This document shows, piece after piece, positions 42,199-50,936 of a stretch of 64,000 nucleotides of DNA. A program made the position numbers and the translations under genes. The DNA is from Solibacillus silvestris (lineage in GTDB: Bacteria > Bacillota > Bacilli > Bacillales_A > Planococcaceae): assembly GCA_001586195.1 (NCBI GenBank), contig CP014609.1, positions 2,818,501-2,882,500 of the forward strand. Direction: 5' to 3'. The notes beneath the pieces were generated by a model. The model was not told where the DNA came from, did no database searches, and saw only the letters and a list, made by a program, of their open reading frames with translations. Every line of letters begins with the position of its first letter. The first letter of the stretch is position 1.

Positions 42199-42795
42199 TT
42201 GATTAAAAGAGAAAATAAAATACATAAAACAGAAAATAAAAGGGAATTCATCATAAGGATTGCCATGCAGTTGTTTAAAGAAAAAGGATATAAAAATGTC
42301 AGTGTCGATGAAATTGTACAAGCCTGTAATTCATCCAAAGGTTCGTTTTACCATCACTTTAAGTCAAAGGCTGAAATTTTAAATGAGCACTTTGCCTTGG
42401 CAGATAAGTATTATGAACAATTGTATAATGATCTACCAATACAATTATCACCAAAAAGGCGATTACAGCTCTTTTTAGAGAACGTATTTATTTATTTAGA
42501 AGAAACGTTTGGGCGTGAGTTTTTATCCGTAGTTTACTCTACTTCTTTAGAATCTGAAGCTCATTTATATTTCAGGAATCCTAACCGTAAATTATTTATG
42601 TTATTTGAAGCATTAATTACCGAGGTTATTGAAGCAAGCCCATCAAAACCTGCGTTATCACTTAAACAATTAAAACTCGCCTTTACCCAGCTCGCAATGG
42701 GCGTCATTTATCATTGGTGTACCTTCCCAGAAGATCAGTCTCTCCAAGAAAGTGGTGCGAGTGCATTACAGCATTATTTAAATGGCTTTTCGTAA
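42199..42795 (+). CDS. TetR/AcrR-family regulator of the CoA-transferase operon
   Basis: The 198 residues have an HTH (FIIRIAMQLFKEKGYKNVSVDEIVQACNSSKGSFYHHFKSKAEIL, about residues 15-59) and a ligand domain with no recognised signature. The start is TTG 42199 behind AAAGGA. It is divergent from scoA and the palindrome in the gap is its probable operator. Confidence 0.87.
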   Translation: MIKRENKIHKTENKREFIIRIAMQLFKEKGYKNVSVDEIVQACNSSKGSFYHHFKSKAEILNEHFALADKYYEQLYNDLPIQLSPKRRLQLFLENVFIYLEETFGREFLSVVYSTSLESEAHLYFRNPNRKLFMLFEALITEVIEASPSKPALSLKQLKLAFTQLAMGVIYHWCTFPEDQSLQESGASALQHYLNGFS

Positions 42796-42808
42796 AGATT
42801 TAAAAATA

Positions 42809-42850
42809 AACAAAGGACAACCCAAACTCCTTGGATTGTCCTTTGTTATT
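42809..42850. terminator. Bidirectional terminator between convergent genes
   Basis: AACAAAGGACAA and TTGTCCTTTGTT pair perfectly over 12 bases with inner pairing CC/GG. It lies between the TetR gene and the convergent secreted protein gene. Confidence 0.8.
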
Positions 42851-42876
42851 TGTTGTATGGCACTCTATCTCAAATA

Positions 42877-43719
42877 CTACTCTCTCAACCCCTGCCAGCT
42901 TTGCACATAGTGTATTCCTACCCCACTAAAATAACGGTTTTTAGCATAATGGCTCGCCACTTGATCGAGCACTTGGTTCATCTGGATTTCACCTTCATCG
43001 GCAAATGTTATATATGGCTCATATGGGAAAGGCATTGTTTCAACACCCATAACAACCGGAGTTTGATACTTCTTTGCATAACTCATTTCATTTTTTGTAA
43101 TGCTCTTTAATGCGGCAACTGTATTGCGATAGGCCATGATGGAGACGCCGTCTGTATTCGCAATCATCCACTCTGCCAAGTTCCCTTCACCAAATTGGTT
43201 ATAATATAGCACTTCATCATACCAGAATGGGATATCCGCCTCTAACCTTAGTTCTGTACAGCGTACTTTATAGAGGGCGTGTTGTATTAATTCTTGATAC
43301 TGACTGACTGCAAGGTTTCGATTCTGTTCCCATAATGCAGATAAATAAGGCTCTACATCTAAATGGACTGCTGTAAATTTCGATGCAGGATATTCCTGAT
43401 GGTATTGACTGATCCATGCCCATAACGCATCAAAATTTGCTGTATTCCAATAAGAACCACCATCCAGTGCCTGCACTTCAATATTTGCTTCGCGCATCCT
43501 GTTAATAAAGGCTGCGTACATATCATTCGGTATTTCTGGATCAATCTGCAAATAAACGGTCGTTACTTCTTTTTCTATTAGAAACTGGATTGTTTGCTCA
43601 TCTGTAATCGTATGGGTATGCCAAAGCCAAGTTGATTTTGTATTATTTTGCTGTGCCTGTGCATCATTCATTATAAAAATGACTCCTAACATCATAAAAG
43701 CAGCGATTATTTTTTTCAT
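42877..43719 (-). CDS. Secreted TIM-barrel-like (glycoside hydrolase-like) protein
   Basis: The 280 residues begin with a signal peptide (MKKIIAAFMMLGVIFIMNDAQAQ). The mature part alternates strands and helices as a TIM barrel: TWLWHTHTITDEQTIQFLIEKEVTTVYLQIDP, FTAVHLDVEPYL (D-x-E, possible catalytic acids), LRLEADIPFWYDEVLYY, DGVSIMAYRNT and VVMGVETM. It resembles uncharacterised hydrolase-like proteins. The substrate is unknown. Confidence 0.7.
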   Translation of the reverse strand: MKKIIAAFMMLGVIFIMNDAQAQQNNTKSTWLWHTHTITDEQTIQFLIEKEVTTVYLQIDPEIPNDMYAAFINRMREANIEVQALDGGSYWNTANFDALWAWISQYHQEYPASKFTAVHLDVEPYLSALWEQNRNLAVSQYQELIQHALYKVRCTELRLEADIPFWYDEVLYYNQFGEGNLAEWMIANTDGVSIMAYRNTVAALKSITKNEMSYAKKYQTPVVMGVETMPFPYEPYITFADEGEIQMNQVLDQVASHYAKNRYFSGVGIHYVQSWQGLRE

Positions 43720-43828
43720 TTACATTCCCCATGTTCATTCGTAGTTGTTATTTTTAGTATAAATCATTGCACTTGTCAGAAGAAAGTATATTTCAATAAT
43801 TCCGTAAACTCTTGATCTCATGCAACGT

Positions 43829-43868
43829 TAAAAAAGTAAGCTCGCTGCGTTTTCGTCGCAGCGAGCTT
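43829..43868 (-). terminator. Terminator of the S-layer-anchored protein gene
   Basis: AAGCTCGCTGCG and CGCAGCGAGCTT pair perfectly over 12 bases; a T run follows in the minus direction. Confidence 0.9.
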
Positions 43869-43891
43869 GATAGATCGAATGAAACTTAATT

Positions 43892-45955
43892 TTATTTCAG
43901 CAATTTATCCAAAACAACAGCCGCCTGTGCACGTGTCAACGATTGCTTCGGGTGAAACTCATTGTTTGTTCCTGTCATAATGCCGGCAGCTTTCAGTGAG
44001 GCAACGGCTTCCTTCGCATGAGCGGAAATATCCACATCGTCCGTATAGACAGGCGCTTCAGCTGCTGTGATCTGTCCTGCCGCCTTCAACGCATTGTAGA
44101 CCGCTACGGCGAATTCTTCACGCGTAATTGGTTTTGCTGCGCCGAATACTTTGTTGTTTAATGGACTGATGAACTGATTTGCCACTGCCCATGAAACAGC
44201 ATCTTCTGTTGCAGATGCTGTTATGTCATTGAAGTTCGTAGTGTTACTTGCCGGTGTACCCGCCAAACGGTGCAGCACCAATGCGGCATGTGAACGGCTA
44301 AACGGCTTGTTCGGTGCAAATGTTTTATCATTTACCCCGTTGAATAACCCGCGCTTTGTCACATTCGCAATCGCTTCTTTATCAGGGTGGTTTTCAATAT
44401 CCTTAAATGCGGGCGGCTCTTCTTTTACATTTAACACCGTCACCGTACCGCTCACTTCATGGCCAACAATTAGCTGCGGCTTGTCTTCCTTCGTAATGAC
44501 GGCCATTCCTTCTGGTGAAACATCACCTTTAATATCATCCGAGAAGTCCCGTAAGTTCAAATAGTCTACAAATTTTGCGCTTGCTGGATTTGTGATGTTG
44601 TACATCATGACACCACCGATGCGCTCCAGTCCAATGTATGCAAAGATTTCATCACCTACTTTGCCGATCTTTACATCTTCCGGCTCGGGTCCTTTTTTAC
44701 CGCTGCGATTATCAAGTTTCACGTTCGTATTACTTGCGTTGAAATGTTCGGGATGGTGCTGTGCTGTCATTGTTTCAAAATCACTGCCGCTATCGAACAC
44801 GACATCCATTGTCTCAGCATCAAAGATAGCAAATGAACGTGCACCGAAAATATAGTCCTGCCCTTCTACAAAACCGTCGTAGCCGGACGTATCATATGTC
44901 ACAATTTCTTCGTCTGTTTCGATTTCATTCAAATGGAAGTTTTCCCTGTCTTCCTCACCCCATTCGCGTCCATCGCCTTCATTGGCCGTGACGAGATAAT
45001 CTTTGCCGTTAATCGTCACTGTTGCCATTCCATCGGGCATATAGATACCGAAGTAGTTTTCATTTTTAATCTCGATTTTGCCGTCTTTCAATAAGTCGAT
45101 TTCATTGCCGGGCTTGCTGTGGTCTTTGAAGCCAAGCCCTTTCACAGATACCACTTCATTTGATGTTAAGTCAATTGTGGCAACGGCATTGTTTTCCTGT
45201 AACGCGACATACGCCATTGTGCTCGCTTCATTAACTGCTATGTATTCCGGCTCCAGATCTTCAGAAGGATTTGTATTTTTCTTTAAAATGACATTGTCCG
45301 CAACGAGCTCAGCACGTTTTTCTGCTGTATCGAATGCTTCGAAGTAAAGCGTTTCTGCTGTTAATGCGGAAAAGCCGTTTGCTGTATTAATAACAGAAAT
45401 GCTGCCTTTCGGGTCAACAATTTCCGAACCATAGCCTTCACGCGGCTCCCCCTCATTTGCTGTTAAAAGCTTCGTCCCGTCCGTTGTGAATGTAATATTG
45501 TCCGGCTGAATGCCTACTTTTGTCGCGCCAAGAAGCTTGCCATCCCCCGTTAGTACAACAGCATAACCGGCAGTATTGTAGCCTTTTGCCTGTACCGACA
45601 CCGCAATTACATTTTCTTTCGGGTGTACCGTAATGCTTGTTAAATCACCGTATTCAAATGTTTGGTCGAATGTGGCAATTGTTTTGGCGATATCGATCGA
45701 AAGGAAAGGCTTTAACGTCATGGCCTCATCTTTTGTATAGTTGAGTGAGATTGCTTCGATTTTCTTCGTTTCGCCATTTACGATATACGTTGCATGGGTG
45801 TGCGGGTTATACTCAACAATTTCGGTGGTACCACCGTCTTCATTTTGAACACCGGAATCATAACGTGCATCTAAACTTAACGTAGCTTCTGCGACAATAG
45901 CAGGCGTAGTGACCGCCGCTCCAATAAGAGCCGCAGCTAGTAATTTCTTAGACAT
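43892..45955 (-). CDS. Choice-of-anchor I family protein with SLH domains
   Basis: The 687-residue exported protein has a signal peptide (MSKKLLAAALIGAAVTTPAIVAEA). A seven-bladed-propeller-like region of the choice-of-anchor I family follows (about 40-500: LLTANEGEPREGYGSEIVDPKGSIS, PDGMATVTINGKDYLVTANEGDGREWGEEDRENFHLNE, GPEPEDVKIGKVGDEIFAYIGLERIGGVMMYN). Three SLH repeats (about 515-687) bind it to cell-wall polymer. Such proteins resemble surface phosphatases. ATG 45955 is chosen (AAAGGTGG ten bases upstream); the long frame upstream passes into another repeat array and is rejected. Confidence 0.85.
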   Translation of the reverse strand: MSKKLLAAALIGAAVTTPAIVAEATLSLDARYDSGVQNEDGGTTEIVEYNPHTHATYIVNGETKKIEAISLNYTKDEAMTLKPFLSIDIAKTIATFDQTFEYGDLTSITVHPKENVIAVSVQAKGYNTAGYAVVLTGDGKLLGATKVGIQPDNITFTTDGTKLLTANEGEPREGYGSEIVDPKGSISVINTANGFSALTAETLYFEAFDTAEKRAELVADNVILKKNTNPSEDLEPEYIAVNEASTMAYVALQENNAVATIDLTSNEVVSVKGLGFKDHSKPGNEIDLLKDGKIEIKNENYFGIYMPDGMATVTINGKDYLVTANEGDGREWGEEDRENFHLNEIETDEEIVTYDTSGYDGFVEGQDYIFGARSFAIFDAETMDVVFDSGSDFETMTAQHHPEHFNASNTNVKLDNRSGKKGPEPEDVKIGKVGDEIFAYIGLERIGGVMMYNITNPASAKFVDYLNLRDFSDDIKGDVSPEGMAVITKEDKPQLIVGHEVSGTVTVLNVKEEPPAFKDIENHPDKEAIANVTKRGLFNGVNDKTFAPNKPFSRSHAALVLHRLAGTPASNTTNFNDITASATEDAVSWAVANQFISPLNNKVFGAAKPITREEFAVAVYNALKAAGQITAAEAPVYTDDVDISAHAKEAVASLKAAGIMTGTNNEFHPKQSLTRAQAAVVLDKLLK

Positions 45956-46066
45956 AGACAACATTCCACCTTTACATTTTTTCTTAGTGTAAGGGTGGAA
46001 TATTAAGTTCATATGAATTAATTGTAAGAGATTGTAAGTATTATTATCACCGCATGTAATTAAAGG

Positions 46067-46276
46067 CCGGGAAAGTAGAAAGTTCCGGCTTAAAAGTAGA
46101 AAGGACTGACGCAAAAGTAGAACTCTGCGTCATGAATATAGAACGAGGACTGGTGAAAGTGGAACAAAACGGCTCTAAAGTAGAAGGCTTCGGGATAAGT
46201 AGAAGATACAAGCTTGAAAGTTGAACAGTTCGCTCCGAAAGTAGAACTTAGTACCTTATTGTAGAAAGTAAATTGA
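46067..46276 (+). repeat. Ten-unit AAAGTAGAA phased array (copy G, second family)
   Basis: TAGAA-type anchors (mostly preceded by AAAG) begin at 46076, 46097, 46118, 46139 (ATATAGAAC), 46160 (GTGGAAC), 46181, 46200, 46221 (GTTGAAC), 46242 and 46262. The steps are 21, 21, 21, 21, 21, 19, 21, 21 and 20. The first six steps equal those of the ATTAGAA element, but the anchor differs. It lies in the divergent gap between the S-layer gene and yunC, reading toward yunC. Confidence 0.85.
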
Positions 46277-46387
46277 GAAAAGCGTAACAAAGCAGTCGCT
46301 CTTTTGAAGTAAGCTGCATAATTTCCCCAAAAACAAGTACCAATTTCTAATTGTTTCATATGATTTATATGAAAGGGGGAGAAGGTT

Positions 46388-46690
46388 ATCGTCTATACGG
46401 AAACGATTGATCTTCAGGGTCATTTATTTACTGCGGTAACGGTTCAATTACCTAAAACAACATTGCTGACAATTTCGAATGAGCATGGCTACATTATGTG
46501 CGGTGCACTCGATGTTGGTCTGTTAAATGAAAAGTTGTCCGATCGCAAAATCATTGCGGGTCGTGCAGTAGGTGTTCGAACGATCGATGACTTACTTAAA
46601 GCGCCACTAGAATCCGTGACATACGAAGCAAGAGCGTACGGTATTGAAGAAGGTATGATTGGCGAAGAAGCATTATTAAAAATGATTTAG
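46388..46690 (+). CDS. yunC: YunC-like DUF1805 protein, ATC start proposed
   Basis: The conserved core ISNEHGYIMCGALDVGLLNEKL and RIIAGRAVGVRTIDDLL-type motif mark the YunC/DUF1805 family (about 100 residues, function unknown). No ATG, GTG or TTG gives the full N-terminus: the first is a TTG at 46463 that would remove about 25 conserved residues. The frame upstream is open and reads VYTETIDLQGHLFTAVTVQL, in line with YunC. It begins at an ATC (46388-46390) eight bases after AAAGGGGG. An in-frame TGA lies at 46370, so no other start is possible upstream. Confidence 0.75.
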   Translation: MVYTETIDLQGHLFTAVTVQLPKTTLLTISNEHGYIMCGALDVGLLNEKLSDRKIIAGRAVGVRTIDDLLKAPLESVTYEARAYGIEEGMIGEEALLKMI

Positions 46691-46742
46691 TTACATTGTA
46701 AGCTCTCAGGTGATGAGTTCCACCCCAAAAAAAGTTCCATGC

Positions 46743-46779
46743 AAAAAACCGCTCTTTCAATTTCTTGAAAAAGCGGTCT
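46743..46779 (-). terminator. Terminator of the 46810-47121 gene
   Basis: ACCGCT-TTTTCAA and TTGAAA-AGCGGT form a stem; the minus direction continues with six T. Confidence 0.7.
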
Positions 46780-46809
46780 ATCTATTTTTATTGACGTGAT
46801 TACGTACAA

Positions 46810-47121
46810 TTAGATTGCTTTATTATAATAGGAAGCTTTTGACCCTTTACTTCTTTTCACGGCTAGAAGCTCTTCTAATTTTTGAATATATTCACGGTCT
46901 GCCGATATTCTTGTAAGGCTTGTTAATAAATATGGTCTTAATCCGGAATTGATTTTTTGGCAACGCGCAAGATTGATCAAATACTTGGCCATCTTAAATG
47001 ACTTTAAGTGCGTATGTCCATTTTTAAATTCCTTCTTCGTATTGACGACCATAAATTCCTGCTTGCGCCCTTTATAAAAAGGAATAATAATAAACTCATC
47101 TTTTTTGAAAATTTGATTCAT
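46810..47121 (-). CDS. Hypothetical basic protein
   Basis: The 103 residues start MNQIFKKDEFIIIPFYKGRKQEFMVVNTKKEFKNGHTHLK. It is basic and mostly helical in the second half (YLLTSLTRISADREYIQKLEELLAVKRSKG). There are no Cys motifs or membrane segments. ATG 47121 with GAGG five bases upstream is preferred over the ten-residue longer frame. Family not recognised. Confidence 0.6.
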   Translation of the reverse strand: MNQIFKKDEFIIIPFYKGRKQEFMVVNTKKEFKNGHTHLKSFKMAKYLINLARCQKINSGLRPYLLTSLTRISADREYIQKLEELLAVKRSKGSKASYYNKAI

Positions 47122-47535
47122 ATTATCCTCATCCTTTTCGAATATATTCAAAAACGACCTTTCACATACGGAGAAATAGTGATCACCCCGTTTCTCTTAA
47201 TGCCCCTCCCGCCTCTCCTTTTTATTGGCCTTACTTTTCCTTACCCTATTTACCGGTTACTTTATTCCAAGTTTCATTCAAAAAGCACTTTTTTAGTTAT
47301 TATTAACAATTCGAATACGTTTTTACATTTAGTTAATATAGGATATTACGGAGGGAATGCAAATGACAGGACAATTGCTTGCATTTCACTGAATTTTCTG
47401 TAAAATTAAATCAAGTTCTATTCATTCCCCGAATGTTTTGGTCGCACATAACATTTTCAGCGGATTGGATAGGGCTTTTCTTTATGATTTCTTTACTTAC
47501 TCAATAAAACAGAATTTCATGTCTTGAAGATTTTT
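47122..47535. other. Gap with no recognised feature
   Basis: About 410 bases between the hypothetical gene and cobT hold no ORF with a ribosome site, no strong hairpin and none of the repeat anchors. AT-rich sequence upstream of 47121 probably contains the promoter of the hypothetical gene. Nothing else can be supported. Confidence 0.5.
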
Positions 47536-48594
47536 CTACTTGGTTACTAAAAGCGCTGCCGCTTCCTCCAACGTCACCATATTTGTAATCATCGAACATG
47601 CTGCATCTAGAATCGGGAATGCTAGTGCAGCACCCGAACCTTCTCCAAGTCTCATATTCATATGCAGCATTGGCTCTAATCCTAGAAGCTCAGCTGCAAT
47701 TTTTGCACCCGGCTCTTCCGATAAATGTGACGGAATCAAATACGCTTTCACATTCGGATTTAACTTAGAGGCGATTAATGCGGAAACCGTTGAAATGTAC
47801 CCGTCAACAACGACCGGTACACGATTTGCTGCAGCTGCAAGGAAGATTCCGGCCATCCCGCAAATTTCCAGTCCGCCTACTTTTGCTACAACATCAATCG
47901 GATCTTCGGCGTTTGGCTCGTTCAAGGCAATCACTTTTCGAATGACTTCGGCTTTATATTCGATACCGCCAGCTCCGACACCAGCTCCAAAGCCCGTTAC
48001 TGCCAGCGGATCACAGCCGTGAAGCACTGAAAGCACCGCAGCACTCGGTGTCGTATTCCCGATACCCATTTCCCCGGTACCAATGAGATTGATACCGTTT
48101 TGGATCGATTCTGTTGCGACTTCAATTCCTACTTCAATCGCTTGAATCGCTTCTTCTCGGGTCATTGCTGGACCTTTCGCCATATTGTCTGTCCCGTATT
48201 TGACCTTTTTAATGATTACCCCAGCATCTTGAGGTAAATCTTCTTTTACACCGATATCTACCGGAATGACTTGTGCATTCGAAATTTTCGCAATCGTACA
48301 CATCCCTGTCGTCCCTTTTGGAAATGATAATGTTTGGAAAACCGTTGTACTTTGCGGATTTGGCGTTACGCCCTCCTCATACACCCCGTGATCCGCAGCC
48401 ATGACGATCACCGCTTTATTATCGATTTTAGGCGCAAGGTCACCCGTAATTGTGGCGATTTGCAGAGCTAGTGATTCGAGCTTCCCTAGGCTTTGTGGTG
48501 GTTTGGCTAAAGAGTTTATGTACGTGCGTGCTTTTTCTTCCATTTGTCGGTCGATTCCTTGAATTCGATCAATTGTTTGCTGTAATAATTGCAT
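47536..48594 (-). CDS. cobT: Nicotinate-nucleotide-dimethylbenzimidazole phosphoribosyltransferase CobT
   Basis: CobT makes alpha-ribazole phosphate from dimethylbenzimidazole and nicotinate mononucleotide for the lower ligand of cobalamin. The 352 residues match the family length and show LAKPPQSLGKLESLALQIA, VIVMAADHGVYEEGVTPNPQS, GEMGIGNTTPSAAV and the catalytic Glu region MRLGEGSGAALAFPILDAA at the C-terminus. A cobalamin riboswitch and terminator precede it. No other cobalamin genes lie in the window, so this may be salvage or part of a scattered pathway. Confidence 0.95.
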   Translation of the reverse strand: MQLLQQTIDRIQGIDRQMEEKARTYINSLAKPPQSLGKLESLALQIATITGDLAPKIDNKAVIVMAADHGVYEEGVTPNPQSTTVFQTLSFPKGTTGMCTIAKISNAQVIPVDIGVKEDLPQDAGVIIKKVKYGTDNMAKGPAMTREEAIQAIEVGIEVATESIQNGINLIGTGEMGIGNTTPSAAVLSVLHGCDPLAVTGFGAGVGAGGIEYKAEVIRKVIALNEPNAEDPIDVVAKVGGLEICGMAGIFLAAAANRVPVVVDGYISTVSALIASKLNPNVKAYLIPSHLSEEPGAKIAAELLGLEPMLHMNMRLGEGSGAALAFPILDAACSMITNMVTLEEAAALLVTK

Positions 48595-48630
48595 GTTTCG
48601 TTTCCCCTATCTAAATGTATTTTTGACAAT

Positions 48631-48672
48631 AAAAAAGCCTGCAGTTTATTCGTTAACAAATAAACTACAGAC
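48631..48672 (-). terminator. Riboswitch terminator before cobT
   Basis: GTCTGTAGTTTATT and AATAAACTGCAGGC (minus strand) form a 14-base stem with two mismatches, followed by six T. It stands between the B12 aptamer and cobT and is the probable expression platform. Confidence 0.8.
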
Positions 48673-48692
48673 ATATCCAGTGTCTATAAACA

Positions 48693-48858
48693 GTAAGCGT
48701 ATTAGGCAGGTCTCCTGGCTCAGATTCACAATTTCATAGCCCCTTCCCAGATGTAAATCCAGTGGGTTTTGCTATGCAACTCCTCTATACAGTGTTGGGA
48801 TTACGCTAAAGCTTTTCACTTTATTCCCTATTCTCCCTTAACGGGCACCTAATGCTTG
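48693..48858 (-). ncRNA. Adenosylcobalamin riboswitch
   Basis: On the minus strand the element shows the B12 box GCCAGGAGACCTGCC (complement of 48704-48718), the core AGGTGCC, TTAAGGGAGAATAGGGAA, GCGTAATCCCAACACTGT and CTGGGAAGG. This order matches the cobalamin aptamer. It controls cobT, most likely by transcription termination. Confidence 0.92.
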
Positions 48859-48991
48859 ATGAATTTAACATTACTTTATGACGAATGGCTACTTTCGTCA
48901 AGGGCCGTTTTTTAGTAATCTGCCATGTTGATCTACTCGGGAGCATATAAATTTATTTCTATATTTTCCTTAATAGACAAAAGGTAACGTG

Positions 48992-50239
48992 TTAAAATTT
49001 CCCTGCCCGCTCTAGAGAATTAGGTTGTTTATATGCAAAATAATAAGATAAAAACCCTAATAACAACTGCATGAAGATTGTTAATAATATATTATTCGAC
49101 ATATAGTAAAGACCCTGCCCGAATATTACTAAACTGATAAAATACAAATAAATATTTTTTGGAAGCTTCAGGCTAGTAAATAGGAACATTACAAACAACG
49201 GCATCAACGCTACGTAAATTAACCCGAAATATATGATGATGTCCAGCAAGTGAATGGACTTCACAAAAATAATACTGAATAAAATACCGATTAGAAAAAG
49301 AATCGTTAGTCCGTTAGAATCTCCATTATTTAGATTCTGCATGGATTTCACGCTGACTAAAAGAGGCGCTAAAATCGACATCAAACAAAATGCCGCAAAT
49401 AAATAATTTAACGCATTTGATTCTTCAATATGTAAATACGATAATAATAGCATTTCAATATTTTCAAAAGGTCCTTGATAAATAGCGATCAACAGAATGG
49501 CGGTTAACGAAAAGCTTATCAATATTTTAATAACTCCAGTAATTAACAGTGCGATGGACCTTTTAGACTTTTCGATTAAAGATATCGTATACCACGTAGG
49601 CAAATCAACTAGAACATGGCAGCATGCGATAATGAACAGTGCGATGTAGAACGGCACATAGCTGCTGTCTTTGAAATACAGTAAATAAGGGTGATATAAG
49701 CGGATTCCTTCATACACCTCTGTTGAACCGTTTAATATAAAATAATAGATTGGGATAATGGTCAGTGTGACAAACAGCAAAATCGAATACATCAGTGCAA
49801 TCGACTGGGTAGCTTTTATAGAAGCTATATAGCAAATAACTACCATTATCCCGATTGTAATAAACGTCCAATAAATCCCGTTTGACCCGAAAAATATTTG
49901 GTAAAAGGTAGACAGCACGACGATTTGCACAATCCAAAGTTCTAATTGGACAAAATAGCAAACAATTTTTATAAATCGTTTATTCGCAACACCACTTAAC
50001 TTGCTATAGCTTTCCTCGAAAAAGTTTTTCATATTGCTACGATTGATTTTTTTCATGAAGAATGACAGAAAGATCAGTGCTGTACCATACGCGCAGTTTA
50101 ATATAATCGCAAATAAAATACCAAACTTTACAAGTGACTGTTCCGAAGATAATAAAGCATTCCCTGTAATCCACCGCACTAATAATAAAATCGTACCCAT
50201 CGAAGTACCTATCCATATTACATTGCTAGCTATTTTCAT
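48992..50239 (-). CDS. Polytopic membrane protein overlapping the response regulator
   Basis: The 415 residues form about 11-12 hydrophobic helices with few loops, like an amino-acid/sodium symporter or YkvI-type permease, but no decisive motif was found. Its ATG lies inside the end of the response regulator gene (14-base overlap), so the two are translated together. It may carry the substrate or serve as the missing membrane sensor of the kinase at 50914-51690. Both roles are inference. Confidence 0.7.
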   Translation of the reverse strand: MKIASNVIWIGTSMGTILLLVRWITGNALLSSEQSLVKFGILFAIILNCAYGTALIFLSFFMKKINRSNMKNFFEESYSKLSGVANKRFIKIVCYFVQLELWIVQIVVLSTFYQIFFGSNGIYWTFITIGIMVVICYIASIKATQSIALMYSILLFVTLTIIPIYYFILNGSTEVYEGIRLYHPYLLYFKDSSYVPFYIALFIIACCHVLVDLPTWYTISLIEKSKRSIALLITGVIKILISFSLTAILLIAIYQGPFENIEMLLLSYLHIEESNALNYLFAAFCLMSILAPLLVSVKSMQNLNNGDSNGLTILFLIGILFSIIFVKSIHLLDIIIYFGLIYVALMPLFVMFLFTSLKLPKNIYLYFISLVIFGQGLYYMSNNILLTIFMQLLLGFLSYYFAYKQPNSLERAGKF

Positions 50240-50936
50240 GCTGCATACCTAGCCGAGATCTTAATCTGTACTCTCTCGGTGTTATACCAAACTTCTTTTT
50301 AAAAGCGACACTTAAATAATGCTGGCTATTAAATCCGCACTTTTCTGCAACTTCCGAAATACTGTGTTCTTTTTCGCTTGCCAGAAGCTGCGTAACTTTC
50401 TCAAGGCGATACCGATTCAAATATTCATTTAAACCGATTTTTTGCGTCTCTAAAAACTTGCGGCTTAAATAGCTTGGGTTTATAAAGATTTTTTTGGCGA
50501 TATCATTCACAGTTAGTTTTTCGCTGTAGTTTTCGTGAATAATGTCCAAGGCGCTTTGAATTGTAGAATCTTTTGAGTTCCAATGATCATATTTATTGAT
50601 GACCCGCATCAAGTCGTCTTCGATAATCGGTTTTGTCAAATAATCTTCTACTCCGATGCGAATAGCCTTCTGGGCAAACTCAAAACTTTGGTAGGCTGTG
50701 ACCATAACAATTCGGGTCTTATATAGTGCTTTTAAATCCTTTGCCAATTCCAATCCGGATTTCCCTGGCATATGGATATCCAAAAAAATGAGCTCGATTT
50801 TAATTTTTTTAGCAATTTGTAGTGCTTGTGAGGCATCGTATGCTTTAAAAATCGTCCAATTGGGGAAATGAGGGGATATTAAATATTCCAGCTGCTCTAC
50901 TTCTAAATGTTCATCATCTATTAATAAAATATTCAT
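50226..50936 (-). CDS. Response regulator with AraC-type DNA-binding domain
   Basis: The 236 residues include a receiver domain (acidic D7-D8 in LLIDDEHLE, phospho-Asp in LIFLDIHMPGKSG at about residue 54, Lys in YLTKPIIEDD). A C-terminal double HTH of AraC type follows (YSEKLTVNDIAKKIFINPSYLSRKFLE, then ISEVAEKCGFNSQHYLSVAFKKKFGITPREYRL), as in YesN-like regulators. It overlaps the kinase gene by 23 bases. It probably controls the adjacent ABC and amidohydrolase genes. Confidence 0.9.
   Translation of the reverse strand: MNILLIDDEHLEVEQLEYLISPHFPNWTIFKAYDASQALQIAKKIKIELIFLDIHMPGKSGLELAKDLKALYKTRIVMVTAYQSFEFAQKAIRIGVEDYLTKPIIEDDLMRVINKYDHWNSKDSTIQSALDIIHENYSEKLTVNDIAKKIFINPSYLSRKFLETQKIGLNEYLNRYRLEKVTQLLASEKEHSISEVAEKCGFNSQHYLSVAFKKKFGITPREYRLRSRLGMQHENS

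Noticed and set aside
45956-46114. N-terminal extension of the S-layer protein to 46114
   Set aside because: The extension lacks a ribosome site and runs into the AAAGTAGAA array; the signal peptide starts at 45955.
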